From NCBI GenBank assembly GCA_007120575.1, contig SKNJ01000214.1, positions 1 to 15,567 of the forward strand: DNA of 15,567 bases. The letters are read 5' to 3'. Both the position numbers and the translations under genes were made by a program. Shown in pieces: positions 1-7,722 of the stretch (positions are counted from its first letter, which is position 1; each line of letters starts with the position of its first letter). The DNA is from Thioalkalivibrio sp. (GTDB lineage Bacteria > Pseudomonadota > Gammaproteobacteria > Ectothiorhodospirales > Ectothiorhodospiraceae). The notes beneath the pieces are model-generated. The model was given only the letters and a program-made list of their open reading frames with translations, was not told the DNA's origin and ran no database searches.

Positions 1-120
1 TCTGGTGTCGCTGCTCGACACGACGCGCCGACCCCAGTGTCTTTCATGAACCGCCGTATGCGGAACCGCACGTACGGTGGTGTGAGAGGGCGACGGGGGT
101 AACCCCGTCCCCTACTCGAT
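1..120 (+). mobile_element. Group II intron, 3' end only (domains V and VI)
   Basis: This is the tail of a group II intron, a self-splicing retroelement RNA. Domain V is seen at 50-81: arm 50-58 pairs with 73-81 (nine pairs, one G-U wobble at 53/78), bases 71-72 form the two-base bulge, and 59-62 pairs with 67-70 around a four-base loop. The catalytic triad, placed by the wobble pair, reads C52-G53-C54, the CGC form typical of group IIC rather than AGC. Domain VI is at 84-117: 92-98 pairs with 103-109 under a GTAA loop, the lower stem continues with 84-90 against 110-117, and A114 is a bulged branch-point candidate seven bases from the likely 3' splice end at 120. The 45 bases before domain V show no recognisable end of an intron-encoded reverse transcriptase. 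The rest of the intron is outside the window. Confidence 0.85.
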
Positions 121-186
121 CCATGCTCGGGTGGCGTGCTACTACACTCGTTTGAAGATGCCTGTGTACGCCCCGGAGTGCCTTCT

Positions 187-567
187 ATGCCTTCGATACC
201 CGCTCGTCCAGACACCCCGATTTCGGCCGAGCCGCGGCCAGCTCTGCTGTTGGAACCGATGCAGCCGCTGTGGCAGCGCCTCCCCCGGCGCGATGCCGAA
301 GGGCGACGCCTGGCCGATTTCATGATGCTGATCCCGCGCCTGAACCGCCGGCCCCGGGTCGAGATCCACGCCTGCGCGCATGCGCTGGAGCGTGTCCTGC
401 ATGGATACGGCGACCGCATTGCGTTCGTGGAGTTGAACCTGCGCCTGAACACCCTGTGGGTGTCGGTCTCCCCGATCCCGGGGCTTTGCCGCGAGCTGCC
501 GATCGCGATCCAGGGGGCAATCCCGGAAGCGCTGCTGGTCGGCCCGCGCCCGGTCGTGGGCGATTGA
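187..567 (+). CDS. Hypothetical protein, 126 aa, function unknown
   Basis: I do not recognise this protein. The start at 187 is chosen over the in-frame ATG at 136 because a GGAG at 175-178 sits eight bases before it, and the extra upstream residues look non-protein-like. It has a Pro-rich N-terminus (residues 1-30), then a basic and amphipathic middle (residues 40-75, with MMLIPRLNRRPRVEIHACAH), then an alternating hydrophobic stretch (78-97, IAFVELNLRLNTLWVSVSP) that could form beta strands, and a hydrophobic C-terminus. There is no signal peptide or clear membrane span. It lies between the intron end and hisB, in the same direction as the his genes, 123 bases before hisB. The codon usage matches its GC-rich neighbours, so it is likely a real chromosomal gene. 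A role in histidine synthesis cannot be claimed. Confidence 0.65.
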   Translation: MPSIPARPDTPISAEPRPALLLEPMQPLWQRLPRRDAEGRRLADFMMLIPRLNRRPRVEIHACAHALERVLHGYGDRIAFVELNLRLNTLWVSVSPIPGLCRELPIAIQGAIPEALLVGPRPVVGD

Positions 568-653
568 TCCCGGCCATCCCCGCGCGTACCCAGGCCCGCG
601 GCGCGCGAACCCGGAGGCGAAACACCGCTTTCATACCGGCGCGTGCCCAGCCT

Positions 654-662
654 TGCTACACT
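654..662 (+). promoter_or_regulatory. Putative extended -10 promoter for the his operon
   Basis: TTGCTACACT (653-662) holds a TG dinucleotide one base before TACACT at 657-662, the layout of an extended -10 sigma-70 promoter. No good -35 hexamer is seen at 17-18 bases. Transcription would begin near 669, giving a short leader of about 22 bases before hisB. The same TTGCTA core precedes gpmI and the EAL-HDOD gene. This is inferred from sequence only. Confidence 0.45.
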
Positions 663-690
663 GCGCCTTTACTACCGCCGAATATGCAAT

Positions 691-1284
691 ATGACTGAAC
701 GTACAGCATCCGTCCGCCGCGACACCCTCGAGACGCAGATTGCGGTTGATCTGAATCTGGACGGCACCGGCCAGAGCCAGCTCGAGACCGGCGTGCCGTT
801 TCTCGATCACATGCTGGATCAGGTGGCCCGCCACGGTTTGGTGGATCTCGCGATCCGCGCCCAGGGTGACCTGCATATCGATGCTCACCACACCGTGGAG
901 GATGTCGGTATCACCCTGGGGCAGGCCCTGGCGCAGGCGCTGGGCGACAAGAAGGGGATCCGCCGCTACGGTCATGCCTATGTCCCGCTGGACGAGGCGT
1001 TGGCGCGGGTGGTGATCGACTTCTCCGGGCGTCCCGGTCTGGAGATGCATGCCGACTTCCGCCGCTCGCATATTGGCGAGTTCGATGTCGACCTGTTTCA
1101 CGAGTTTTTCCAGGGGCTGGTGAACCACGCGTGGATGACCCTGCACGTCGACAGCCTGCGCGGGGACAATGCGCATCACGTGGCCGAGACCATCTTCAAG
1201 GCGTTCGGGCGGGCCCTGCGCATGGCCGCCGAGCCTGATCCGCGTGGCGCCGGAATCACGCCATCCACCAAGGGCAGTCTGTAA
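691..1284 (+). CDS. hisB: Imidazoleglycerol-phosphate dehydratase (HisB), monofunctional
   Basis: HisB dehydrates imidazole glycerol phosphate to imidazole acetol phosphate, a late step of histidine synthesis, in the cytoplasm. The 197-residue protein has the family's usual length for the stand-alone dehydratase and lacks the histidinol-phosphatase domain fused to it in enteric bacteria. Visible signatures are the N-terminal [18 protein letters not shown] region (10-27), FLDHM (37-41), the metal-binding HHTVED (66-71), the second motif DNAHHVAE (159-166), and the C-terminal [11 protein letters not shown] (185-195). The start at 691 fits the family N-terminus (MTERTA). No Shine-Dalgarno is visible just upstream; the only purine run is AATAT, so initiation may be weak or depend on a short leader. 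It is the first of five closely spaced his genes, 29 bases before hisH. Confidence 0.97.
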   Translation: MTERTASVRRDTLETQIAVDLNLDGTGQSQLETGVPFLDHMLDQVARHGLVDLAIRAQGDLHIDAHHTVEDVGITLGQALAQALGDKKGIRRYGHAYVPLDEALARVVIDFSGRPGLEMHADFRRSHIGEFDVDLFHEFFQGLVNHAWMTLHVDSLRGDNAHHVAETIFKAFGRALRMAAEPDPRGAGITPSTKGSL

Positions 1285-1313
1285 CGACCGCAGCGATCGG
1301 GGAAGCATCGGCC

Positions 1314-1970
1314 ATGGAAACGGTTGCCGTCATTGATTACGGCATGGGAAATCTGCACTCGGTGGTGCGCGCACTGGAACACGAGGCCGCGGGCCATCAG
1401 CGCGTGCTGCTGAGCGACGATCCGGCCACCCTCGGGGAGGCGGATCGCCTGGTGTTCCCCGGGCAGGGCGCCGCGGGCGACGCAATGCAGGCCCTGTCGG
1501 CTCGCGGGCTGGACCGCACGCTGCCGGAGCTGGCGGCCTCGCGTCCGTTTCTCGGGCTGTGCCTGGGACAGCAGATCCTGATGGATTACAGCGACGAGAG
1601 CGGTGGCGTCGACCTGCTGGGGGTGGTGCCCGGGAAGGTCGCGCGTTTCCCGGAGCTGCGGGATGCCGATGGGCGCCGCCTGAAGATCCCGCACATGGGG
1701 TGGAACCGGGTGCTGCCGGAACACGAGCATCCCCTCTGGCACGGCCTGCCGGAGACCCCATGGTTCTACTTCGTGCACAGCTATCGCGTCCTGCCGCACG
1801 ACTCGCGCGTGGTGGCCGGGCGTACCGACTATGGCGAGACCTTTGCTTCGGCACTGGCGCAGGGCTCGCTGTTCACCATGCAGTGCCACCCGGAGAAGAG
1901 CGCTGCCTGCGGGCTGCGCCTGCTGCACAACTTTCTGCGCTGGGACGGCGATGGTCCCGGGGCGTCGTGA
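1314..1970 (+). CDS. hisH: Imidazole glycerol phosphate synthase, glutaminase subunit HisH
   Basis: HisH is the class I glutamine amidotransferase that releases ammonia from glutamine and channels it to HisF for the closing of the imidazole ring. The 218-residue protein shows the N-terminal [11 protein letters not shown] (7-17), the oxyanion-region FPGQGA (48-53), the nucleophile motif GLCLGQQ with Cys83, the MGWN motif (128-131), YFVHSYR (152-158), and the CHPEKS motif with His192 and Glu194 completing the Cys-His-Glu triad. All catalytic residues are present. A GGGGAAG at 1299-1305 lies upstream of the ATG at 1314. It follows hisB by 29 bases and precedes hisA; its partner hisF is two genes downstream. 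HisH and HisF act as a heterodimer. Confidence 0.97.
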   Translation: METVAVIDYGMGNLHSVVRALEHEAAGHQRVLLSDDPATLGEADRLVFPGQGAAGDAMQALSARGLDRTLPELAASRPFLGLCLGQQILMDYSDESGGVDLLGVVPGKVARFPELRDADGRRLKIPHMGWNRVLPEHEHPLWHGLPETPWFYFVHSYRVLPHDSRVVAGRTDYGETFASALAQGSLFTMQCHPEKSAACGLRLLHNFLRWDGDGPGAS

Positions 1971-1980
1971 GGAGTCGAAG

Positions 1981-2709
1981 ATGCTGGTCATCCCCGCAAT
2001 CGATCTGAAGGAAGGCAAGTGCGTTCGCCTGCGCCAGGGCAACATGGACGAATCCACGGTGTTTGGCGAGGACCCGGTGGAGATGGCGAAGCGCTGGGTG
2101 GATGCCGGGGCCGAGCGCCTGCATATCGTGGACCTGGACGGTGCGTTCGCCGGACGTCCGCGCAATGCCGAGGCGGTGCACGCGATTGCCCGGACGTTCC
2201 CCGACTTGCCGATTCAGATCGGTGGCGGGGTACGCGACGACGACACCGTGCAGGCCTATCTGGATGCCGGGGTGGAATACGTGATCATCGGTACCCGCGC
2301 GGTCAGCGCCCCGCACTTCGTGAATGACCTGTGCCTCGAATTCCCCGGGCGGATCATCGTCGGGCTGGACGCGCGCGATGGCAAGCTGGCGGTGGATGGC
2401 TGGTCCAAGCTGTCACATCATGACGTGATCGATCTGGCCCAGCACTTCGAGGCCGACGGCGTGGTGGCCTTCGTGTACACGGACATCTCGCGCGACGGCA
2501 TGATGGAGGGGCCCAACGTCGAGGCCACCGCGCGTCTGGCGTCCAATGTCCGGGTGCCGGTGATCGCCTCCGGCGGAGTCAGCTCGCTGGATGACATCAA
2601 GCGCCTGCGCGAGCGCGAGGAGGACGGGATCGAGGGTGTGATCGTGGGGCGCGCGCTGTACGAAGGCGCGTTCACGCTGGAACAGGCGCGCGCCGCGGCC
2701 GGGAACTGA
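1981..2709 (+). CDS. hisA: ProFAR isomerase (HisA)
   Basis: HisA converts ProFAR to PRFAR by an Amadori rearrangement, supplying the substrate of HisF/HisH. The 242-residue protein is a beta/alpha barrel of normal length. The catalytic aspartates are visible: Asp8 in [14 protein letters not shown] and Asp130 in VGLDARDGK. The half-barrel phosphate-binding motifs are QIGGGVR (79-85) and VIASGGVSS near the C-terminus. The start at 1981 is supported by AGGAG at 1970-1974, six bases upstream, which overlaps the hisH stop codon and suggests translational coupling. A longer reading frame upstream is out-of-frame hisH sequence and is not part of the gene. hisF begins two bases after the hisA stop. 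Confidence 0.97.
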   Translation: MLVIPAIDLKEGKCVRLRQGNMDESTVFGEDPVEMAKRWVDAGAERLHIVDLDGAFAGRPRNAEAVHAIARTFPDLPIQIGGGVRDDDTVQAYLDAGVEYVIIGTRAVSAPHFVNDLCLEFPGRIIVGLDARDGKLAVDGWSKLSHHDVIDLAQHFEADGVVAFVYTDISRDGMMEGPNVEATARLASNVRVPVIASGGVSSLDDIKRLREREEDGIEGVIVGRALYEGAFTLEQARAAAGN

Positions 2710-2710
2710 G

Positions 2711-3502
2711 ATGCTCGCCAAGCGCATTATCCCCTGCCTGGATGTCGATGCCGGCCGTGTCGTCAAGGGGGTCAACTTTGTCGGCATCCGCGATGCGGGC
2801 GATCCGGTGGAGATCGCGCGGCGTTACAACGACCAGGGTGCCGACGAGCTGACCTTTCTCGATATCACTGCTTCCAGTGACGAGCGCGAAACCATCCTGC
2901 ACGTGGTCGAGGAGGTGGCGCGTCAGGTGTTTATCCCGCTGACCGTGGGCGGAGGGGTGCGCGCTGTGGAGGACATCCGCCGCTTGCTGAATGCCGGGGC
3001 CGACAAGGTCTCGATCAACACCGCCGCGGTGCATCGTCCGGAACTGGTGGAGGAGGCCGCCGCCTGGGTCGGGAGCCAGTGCATCGTGGTCGCGATCGAC
3101 GCCAAGCAGGTCAGTACCGGGAATGAACCGGCGCGCTGGGAAGTCTTTACCCATGGCGGTCGTCGCGCGACTGGTCTGGACGTGGTCCCCTGGGCGCAGC
3201 GTATGGAGGCCCTGGGCGCCGGCGAAATCCTGCTGACCAGCATGGACCGTGACGGCACCCGCATCGGTTTCGACCTGGAGCTGACCCGTGCGGTCAGCGA
3301 CGCGGTCGGGATTCCGGTGATCGCCTCCGGGGGCGTGGGCGAGTTGCAGCACCTGGTGGAGGGGGTGACCCTGGGGCATGCCGATGCGGTACTGGCGGCC
3401 AGTATCTTCCACTTCGGGCAGCACACCGTGGGCGAGGCCAAGGCGGCGATGGCCGCGGCCGGGGTCTCGGTGCGGCCCAACGATGCCGGGATGGCGGCCT
3501 GA
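2711..3502 (+). CDS. hisF: Imidazole glycerol phosphate synthase, cyclase subunit HisF
   Basis: HisF uses ammonia from HisH to turn PRFAR into imidazole glycerol phosphate and AICAR, linking histidine and purine synthesis. The 263-residue barrel has the catalytic Asp11 ([11 protein letters not shown]) and Asp130 (VVAIDAKQV), the phosphate-binding VGGGVR (79-84), the TGLDVVPWA segment, LTSMDRDGT, and VIASGGVG. The family length is about 255 residues; the extra C-terminal residues are a Gly/Ala-rich tail. It starts with one base between it and the hisA stop, and its own TGA shares its last base with the ATG of hisE (TGATG at 3500-3504). It is homologous to HisA, and the two are distinguished here by the [15 protein letters not shown] start specific to HisF. 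Confidence 0.97.
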   Translation: MLAKRIIPCLDVDAGRVVKGVNFVGIRDAGDPVEIARRYNDQGADELTFLDITASSDERETILHVVEEVARQVFIPLTVGGGVRAVEDIRRLLNAGADKVSINTAAVHRPELVEEAAAWVGSQCIVVAIDAKQVSTGNEPARWEVFTHGGRRATGLDVVPWAQRMEALGAGEILLTSMDRDGTRIGFDLELTRAVSDAVGIPVIASGGVGELQHLVEGVTLGHADAVLAASIFHFGQHTVGEAKAAMAAAGVSVRPNDAGMAA

Positions 3503-3867
3503 TGGGCGCGCCGACTACCGGCCCGGATACGCCGGAGATCCTGGCGGCGCTGGCCGAGGTGATCGAGCAGCGTCGCCAGGCGGACCCGGAGCAGTCCTAT
3601 GTGGCCCGGTTGCACGCCCGGGGCCTGGACGAGATGCTGAAGAAGCTCGGGGAGGAGGCCTCCGAGACGATTATCGCGGGCAAGAACGAGGATACCGACG
3701 CTCTGGTATCGGAGATGGCGGACTTGTGGTTCCACGCCCTGGTGGTCCTGGTCGCGCGGGGCCGCCACCCCGACGACGTGATGGCCGAGCTGGCCCGGCG
3801 ATTCGGGCTGTCCGGGGTGGCGGAAAAGGCCGGGCGCACGCACAGTGGGCGGCGCTCGGACAAATGA
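3502..3867 (+). CDS. hisE: Phosphoribosyl-ATP pyrophosphatase (HisE), stand-alone
   Basis: HisE hydrolyses phosphoribosyl-ATP to phosphoribosyl-AMP and pyrophosphate, the second step of histidine synthesis. The 121-residue protein is the all-helical MazG-type fold. The metal-binding pattern is visible: GEEASE (50-55, with Glu51, Glu52, Glu55) and SEMADLWFH (70-78, with Glu71 and Asp74). The conserved [20 protein letters not shown] segment precedes it. The start codon overlaps the last base of hisF. The N-terminal ten residues and the basic C-terminus ([10 protein letters not shown]) are beyond the conserved core. In many beta- and gammaproteobacteria hisI sits between hisF and hisE, or is fused to hisE; neither is true here, so HisI must be encoded elsewhere. 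Confidence 0.95.
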   Translation: MGAPTTGPDTPEILAALAEVIEQRRQADPEQSYVARLHARGLDEMLKKLGEEASETIIAGKNEDTDALVSEMADLWFHALVVLVARGRHPDDVMAELARRFGLSGVAEKAGRTHSGRRSDK

Positions 3868-3935
3868 TTGTGTGTTGTTGATTATCGGCCTGGCCCCGTT
3901 CAGGCTAACCAATAGTCGTTTTCTGGAGAGAGTTC

Positions 3936-4232
3936 ATGGGTATCGGTGGTATCAGCATTTGGCAGCTTCTCATCATCCTGTTGATCGTCGTGCTGCTGTT
4001 CGGCACCAAGAAGCTGCGGAACATGGGCGGCGATATCGGCTCGGCACTGAAGAACTTCCGCTCGGCGGTCAAGGACCCCGAAGGCGAGGAGAAGAAGGAG
4101 GCGGACGGCGAAGACGGCGAACCGCGCGAGGTCGAGGACCAGACCGAGGGCGATGGTCGGGTGGTTGATGCCGAGGTGAAGAAGAGCAGCGAGCAGGACA
4201 GCGACGCCTCGCAGTCGGGCAAGAAGTCCTGA
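3936..4232 (+). CDS. tatA: Sec-independent translocase protein TatA
   Basis: TatA forms the oligomer that lets folded proteins with twin-arginine signal peptides cross the inner membrane. The 98-residue protein has a short N-terminal membrane span (about residues 6-21, [17 protein letters not shown]), the FGT hinge ([10 protein letters not shown]), and an amphipathic helix through about residue 46 ([15 protein letters not shown]). After that the chain is highly acidic and Lys/Glu-rich to the end, which is ordinary for TatA. The ribosome site is GGAGAG at 3925-3930, five bases before the ATG. It follows hisE by 68 bases and starts the tatABC set. The gap contains a small GCCTG/CAGGC hairpin but no convincing terminator, so read-through from his is possible. 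Confidence 0.95.
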   Translation: MGIGGISIWQLLIILLIVVLLFGTKKLRNMGGDIGSALKNFRSAVKDPEGEEKKEADGEDGEPREVEDQTEGDGRVVDAEVKKSSEQDSDASQSGKKS

Positions 4233-4261
4233 TCGGCGCGGCGCGCGGTCGGCGGTAGGCC

Positions 4262-4966
4262 ATGTTCGACGTCGGTTTCTGGGAGATCATTATTATCGTC
4301 CTGGTTGCGCTCCTGGTTGTGGGACCGGAGCGTTTGCCCGGACTTGCGCGCGAGATTGGGCGCTGGGTCGGCAAGACCCGGCGTTTCGTCCATAGCGTGC
4401 GCTCCGACTTCGAGCAGGAGCTCCAGACCGACGAGCTGCGCAATATGCTGAAAAGCCAGGATCGCGAGATTCGCCAGCTCAAGAGCATGATGGACGAGAC
4501 CGAGACCAGCCTGCGCGAGGATATCGAGGATACCGAACGCCACCTGCGCGAGGACATCGAGGGCAAGGCCTCCGGTCCACGCAAGGGGCTGTCCGAGCGC
4601 GAGCAGGAAGCGCTGTCCGGGACTGGAAGCTCCGGCAAGCCACCGGTACGCGACAAGCCGTCAATGCACGATCCCGAGCCTGCCGGTGATGCCCCGGGGA
4701 ATGACGCCGACGCGCCCGAGGTGCGCCGCGTTCCGACCAGTGGCGACCTGGACGGCAACCTGATGACCGACGATCCGGCCCTGGCGGCCGAGCGGGAGGC
4801 GCGTGCCGCCGACGCGGGCCCGTCCGGATCGCCGAGCAAGCCCCGGCCCCCGGCCGATGCACGCTCCGGTGCCGCCAAGGCCGGGGGCGATTCCGGTGAC
4901 CACTCCGGAGAGCCGTCCGGTTCCGAACCCACTCACGACGATCAGACCCCCGACCAGCGCTCATGA
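4262..4966 (+). CDS. tatB: Sec-independent translocase protein TatB, long-tailed
   Basis: TatB works with TatC to bind twin-arginine signal peptides at the inner membrane. The 234-residue protein starts MFDVGFWEIIIIVLVALLVVGPERLP, the standard TatB signature: a conserved Phe-rich start, one membrane span (about 5-20), the GPERLP hinge and an amphipathic helix (24-50). Residues about 52-105 are strongly charged and likely coiled coil, with an imperfect tandem SLREDIEDTE / HLREDIEGKA. The remaining 130 residues are Pro, Gly, Asp and Ser-rich and look disordered. This makes it longer than the roughly 170 residues of E. coli TatB. It lies 29 bases after tatA, and its TGA overlaps the tatC ATG (ATGA at 4963-4966). 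Confidence 0.94.
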   Translation: MFDVGFWEIIIIVLVALLVVGPERLPGLAREIGRWVGKTRRFVHSVRSDFEQELQTDELRNMLKSQDREIRQLKSMMDETETSLREDIEDTERHLREDIEGKASGPRKGLSEREQEALSGTGSSGKPPVRDKPSMHDPEPAGDAPGNDADAPEVRRVPTSGDLDGNLMTDDPALAAEREARAADAGPSGSPSKPRPPADARSGAAKAGGDSGDHSGEPSGSEPTHDDQTPDQRS

Positions 4967-6072
4967 GCAAGACCAAACCGGGGGTCGAGCCGAGTCCTGA
5001 AGTCACCGAGACCCTGCTCACTCACCTGATCGAGTTGCGCGACCGCATCCTGCGGATGTTCATCGCCATCCTGGTGGTGTTCCTGGTGTTGTTCCCATTC
5101 GCCAACCCCATCTACACCTGGCTGGCCGACCCGCTGATGCAGCATCTGCCGGAAGGCACGAGCATGATCGCGATCGATGTCGCCGCACCGTTCCTGATCC
5201 CGTTCAAGCTGGTGCTGCTGCTGGCGGTGGTGGTCAGCATCCCCTACCTGCTGTACCAGCTCTGGGCGTTTGTCGCGCCCGGGCTGTACAAGCACGAAAA
5301 GAGCATGGCACTCCCGCTGGTGGCCTCGTCCACGGCCCTGTTCTATCTGGGCATGGCATTCGCCTACTTCGTGGTGTTCCCGCTGATCTTTGCGTTCTTT
5401 ACCGCGACCGCGCCCGAGGGTGTGTCGGTGATGACCGACATCTCGCGCTACCTGTCGTTCGTGATCATGCTGTTCATCGCTTTCGGTATCGCCTTCGAGG
5501 TGCCGGTGGCGACCATCCTGCTGGTATCCATGGGCGCCACGACCCCGGCCAAGCTGGCCCAGAAGCGCCCGTACGTGATCGTCGGCGTGTTCCTGATCGG
5601 GATGGTGCTGACTCCGCCCGATATCATCTCCCAGACCCTGCTCGCGTTGCCGATGTGGCTGTTGTTCGAGATCGGGCTGATCCTGTCGCGCATCATGGAG
5701 CGCAGAAAGGCCGAAGCGCGCGGTAAGCGGGCTGATCGGGATGCGGATGATGACGGCGGCCCGGACGATGATGGCCCCGGCGGGCCCCGCGGGGATGGTC
5801 CCGGGAAGGGGCCGCGTCGTCCGTCGGGTGACGCGGGTCGGGCTGCCGCCAGGGACAAGTCGGCGCCCGTGACCGGCGGTGCGGCTTCCGCGGGCGCGGC
5901 GGCCAGTGGCGGCGCCAGTGCCGCCGCGCGCACCGGTTACACCCCGATGACCGAGGACGAAATGGACGCCGAGCTTGACCGCATCGAAGCCGAGCAGGCG
6001 GGGACACGCGACCCGAAGAGGGCCGGGCCGGAGTCCGGGGCGGATACCGGGGAAGATCGCAAACCGGATTGA
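4963..6072 (+). CDS. tatC: Sec-independent translocase protein TatC with long polar C-terminal tail
   Basis: TatC is the polytopic inner-membrane receptor for twin-arginine signal peptides. Residues 18-247 hold the family core with six predicted spans. Visible signatures are LTHLIELRDRIL (19-30), the IAIDVAAPFLIPFKL periplasmic-loop motif (69-83), LYKHEK (108-113, with the conserved loop Glu112) and the FEVPV motif (178-182, with Glu179). The core ends near MERRK (245-249). About 120 further residues follow: a basic and Asp/Gly stretch, an Ala/Gly/Ser run (300-322), and then a short acidic, helix-like segment YTPMTEDEMDAELDRIEAEQ (326-345) before a polar end. E. coli TatC is about 258 residues, so the tail is an addition. 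The start overlaps the tatB stop by four bases, which suggests coupled translation. Confidence 0.95.
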   Translation: MSKTKPGVEPSPEVTETLLTHLIELRDRILRMFIAILVVFLVLFPFANPIYTWLADPLMQHLPEGTSMIAIDVAAPFLIPFKLVLLLAVVVSIPYLLYQLWAFVAPGLYKHEKSMALPLVASSTALFYLGMAFAYFVVFPLIFAFFTATAPEGVSVMTDISRYLSFVIMLFIAFGIAFEVPVATILLVSMGATTPAKLAQKRPYVIVGVFLIGMVLTPPDIISQTLLALPMWLLFEIGLILSRIMERRKAEARGKRADRDADDDGGPDDDGPGGPRGDGPGKGPRRPSGDAGRAAARDKSAPVTGGAASAGAAASGGASAAARTGYTPMTEDEMDAELDRIEAEQAGTRDPKRAGPESGADTGEDRKPD

Positions 6073-6117
6073 TTCCCGAGAATTGCTGTCCGCTCGCCCC
6101 ATCCAAGCATCGGAACT

Positions 6118-6126
6118 TGCTAAAAT
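6118..6126 (+). promoter_or_regulatory. Putative extended -10 promoter of gpmI
   Basis: TTGCTAAAAT (6117-6126) combines a TG at 6118-6119 with TAAAAT at 6121-6126, a good extended -10 element. No strong -35 is seen at the right distance. The predicted start near 6133 would give a leader of about 30 bases. This would let gpmI be expressed apart from the tat genes, whose last stop is at 6072. Confidence 0.55.
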
Positions 6127-6163
6127 ACCCGGGTAACCCATTGACCCAGGTAACGATCCCGCG

Positions 6164-7714
6164 ATGGCTGATCCGCGTTCCACCCCCCGCCGTCCCGTCC
6201 TCCTGATCATCATGGATGGCGTGGGCGTCAATCCCAGCAAACTCAACAACGCCTATGCGGAGGCCAGTACCCCGCGGCTCGACGAATATCTCTCCACCCA
6301 TACTCACACCACCCTGGACGCCTGCGGCCGAGCGGTGGGCCTGCCCGACGGGCAGATGGGCAATTCCGAGGTTGGCCACCTGACCCTGGGCGCGGGCACC
6401 GTGATCAACCAGGATCTGGTGCGCATCGACGACGCGATCGCGGACGGCAGCTTCTTCGAAAACGATGCCCTGGTCAGCGCCGCGCGCGCCGCGCAGGCCA
6501 GTGATCAGCCCCTGCACCTGATCGGCCTGGTTTCGGATGGCGGCGTGCATTCGCACATTCGCCACCTGTTGGCACTGGTGGAGATTTGCCGCCGCGAGGG
6601 CGCGCGTCCGATGGTGCACATGATTACCGACGGGCGCGACACCGCGCCGCGCTCGGCACTCAATTATCTGGACCCCCTGGAGGAGGAGCTGGCCAGTGCC
6701 GGGGGGCGCATCGCGACGGTCTGCGGCCGCTACTACGCGATGGATCGCGACAAGCGCTGGAGCCGCACCGAGAAGGCGTTTCGCGCGATGGCCTTTGCCG
6801 AGGGCGAGCCCGTGAGTTCGGCGCGCGAGGCGATCGAGACCGCCTATGCCGCTGGCGAGGACGACGAATTCATCAAGCCCCGGATTATCGACGGTGGTGT
6901 ACCCCTGGGACAGGATGCGGTCTGCGTGCTGTTCAATTTCCGCAACGACCGTCCGCGTCAGTTGACCGCGGCGCTCGGGATGGACGAGTTCGATGGTTTC
7001 GAGCGGGGCGATTTCCACCCGGTCTCGGAGACCTGCCTCACCGAGTACGACCCGCGTTTTCTGTCGCCCATCGCGTTTCCGCCCGAACGCCCATCGACCA
7101 CTCTGGGCAGCACCATCGCCTCGGCCGGCATCCCGCAGTTCCATTGCGCGGAGACCGAGAAGTACGCCCATGTGACGTTTTTCTTCAACGGCGGCAAGGA
7201 AGAGCCCTATGCCGGCGAACAGCGGATGATGGTGCCCTCGCCGGCGGTGGATACCTACGACGAGCAGCCGGAGATGAGTGCGGCGGAGGTCGCCGACAAG
7301 ACCATCGAGGCAATGGCTGGCGGACGCTACGGCTTCATCCTGGTGAATTTCGCCAATGGCGACATGGTCGGGCATACCGCGAAGCGCGAGGCCTTGCTCC
7401 AGGCGGTGGAGGCCCTGGACCGCGAGGTCGGGCGGGTGCTCGACGCCGCGCGGGAGTACGACTATTCGGTGATCCTGACCGCCGACCACGGCAATTGCGA
7501 CGAGTACGTCGATCCGGTCACCGGTGCGCCGCATACCCAGCACACTATCTATCCGGTCATGTGCATGATCACCGACTCGCAGCGCTGGCGCCTGCGTACC
7601 GGCGGTGGCCTGGCGGACGTCGCGCCCACGGTGCTGGAGCTGATGGGTGTGCCCAAGCCATCGGCGATGGGCGGACGCAGCCTGCTGCTCGAGGAAGTCC
7701 CGGAATCCGCGTGA
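6164..7714 (+). CDS. gpmI: 2,3-bisphosphoglycerate-independent phosphoglycerate mutase (GpmI)
   Basis: GpmI interconverts 3- and 2-phosphoglycerate in glycolysis and gluconeogenesis, using two manganese ions and a phosphoserine intermediate. The 516-residue protein matches the family length. Motifs in order are LLIIMDGVGVN (metal Asp18), the catalytic serine motif GQMGNSEVGHL with Ser68, HSHIRHL, TDGRDTAPRS, GRYYAMDRDKRW, FNFRNDRPRQ, EKYAHVTFFFNGG, NFANGDMVGHT and LTADHGNCDEY. All recognisable metal and substrate residues appear intact. The ATG at 6164 has only a weak upstream purine stretch (CCAGGTAACGATC). It follows tatC by 91 bases with its own likely promoter. The cupin gene begins within nine bases of its stop, so the two are probably co-transcribed. 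Confidence 0.97.
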   Translation: MADPRSTPRRPVLLIIMDGVGVNPSKLNNAYAEASTPRLDEYLSTHTHTTLDACGRAVGLPDGQMGNSEVGHLTLGAGTVINQDLVRIDDAIADGSFFENDALVSAARAAQASDQPLHLIGLVSDGGVHSHIRHLLALVEICRREGARPMVHMITDGRDTAPRSALNYLDPLEEELASAGGRIATVCGRYYAMDRDKRWSRTEKAFRAMAFAEGEPVSSAREAIETAYAAGEDDEFIKPRIIDGGVPLGQDAVCVLFNFRNDRPRQLTAALGMDEFDGFERGDFHPVSETCLTEYDPRFLSPIAFPPERPSTTLGSTIASAGIPQFHCAETEKYAHVTFFFNGGKEEPYAGEQRMMVPSPAVDTYDEQPEMSAAEVADKTIEAMAGGRYGFILVNFANGDMVGHTAKREALLQAVEALDREVGRVLDAAREYDYSVILTADHGNCDEYVDPVTGAPHTQHTIYPVMCMITDSQRWRLRTGGGLADVAPTVLELMGVPKPSAMGGRSLLLEEVPESA

Positions 7715-7722
7715 AGCCGACC

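Noticed and set aside
3868..3935. Possible terminator between hisE and tatA
   Set aside because: The GCCTG/CAGGC stem is only five pairs with an eight-base loop and no good T-run, so I did not call a terminator.
4942..6249. Open frame of 435 codons on the minus strand
   Set aside because: It is antisense to tatC; its His/Gln/Arg-rich translation is typical of a shadow frame.
5693..7543. Long open frame of 616 codons on the minus strand
   Set aside because: It lies opposite gpmI and the end of tatC, which have full family motifs. Long antisense frames are common in GC-rich DNA, and its translation is low complexity with no recognisable domain.
6586..7722. Plus-strand frame that runs from inside gpmI into the cupin gene
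   Set aside because: Only the part from 7723 (or 7711) encodes the cupin; upstream it is gpmI in the wrong frame, so it is not a fusion protein.
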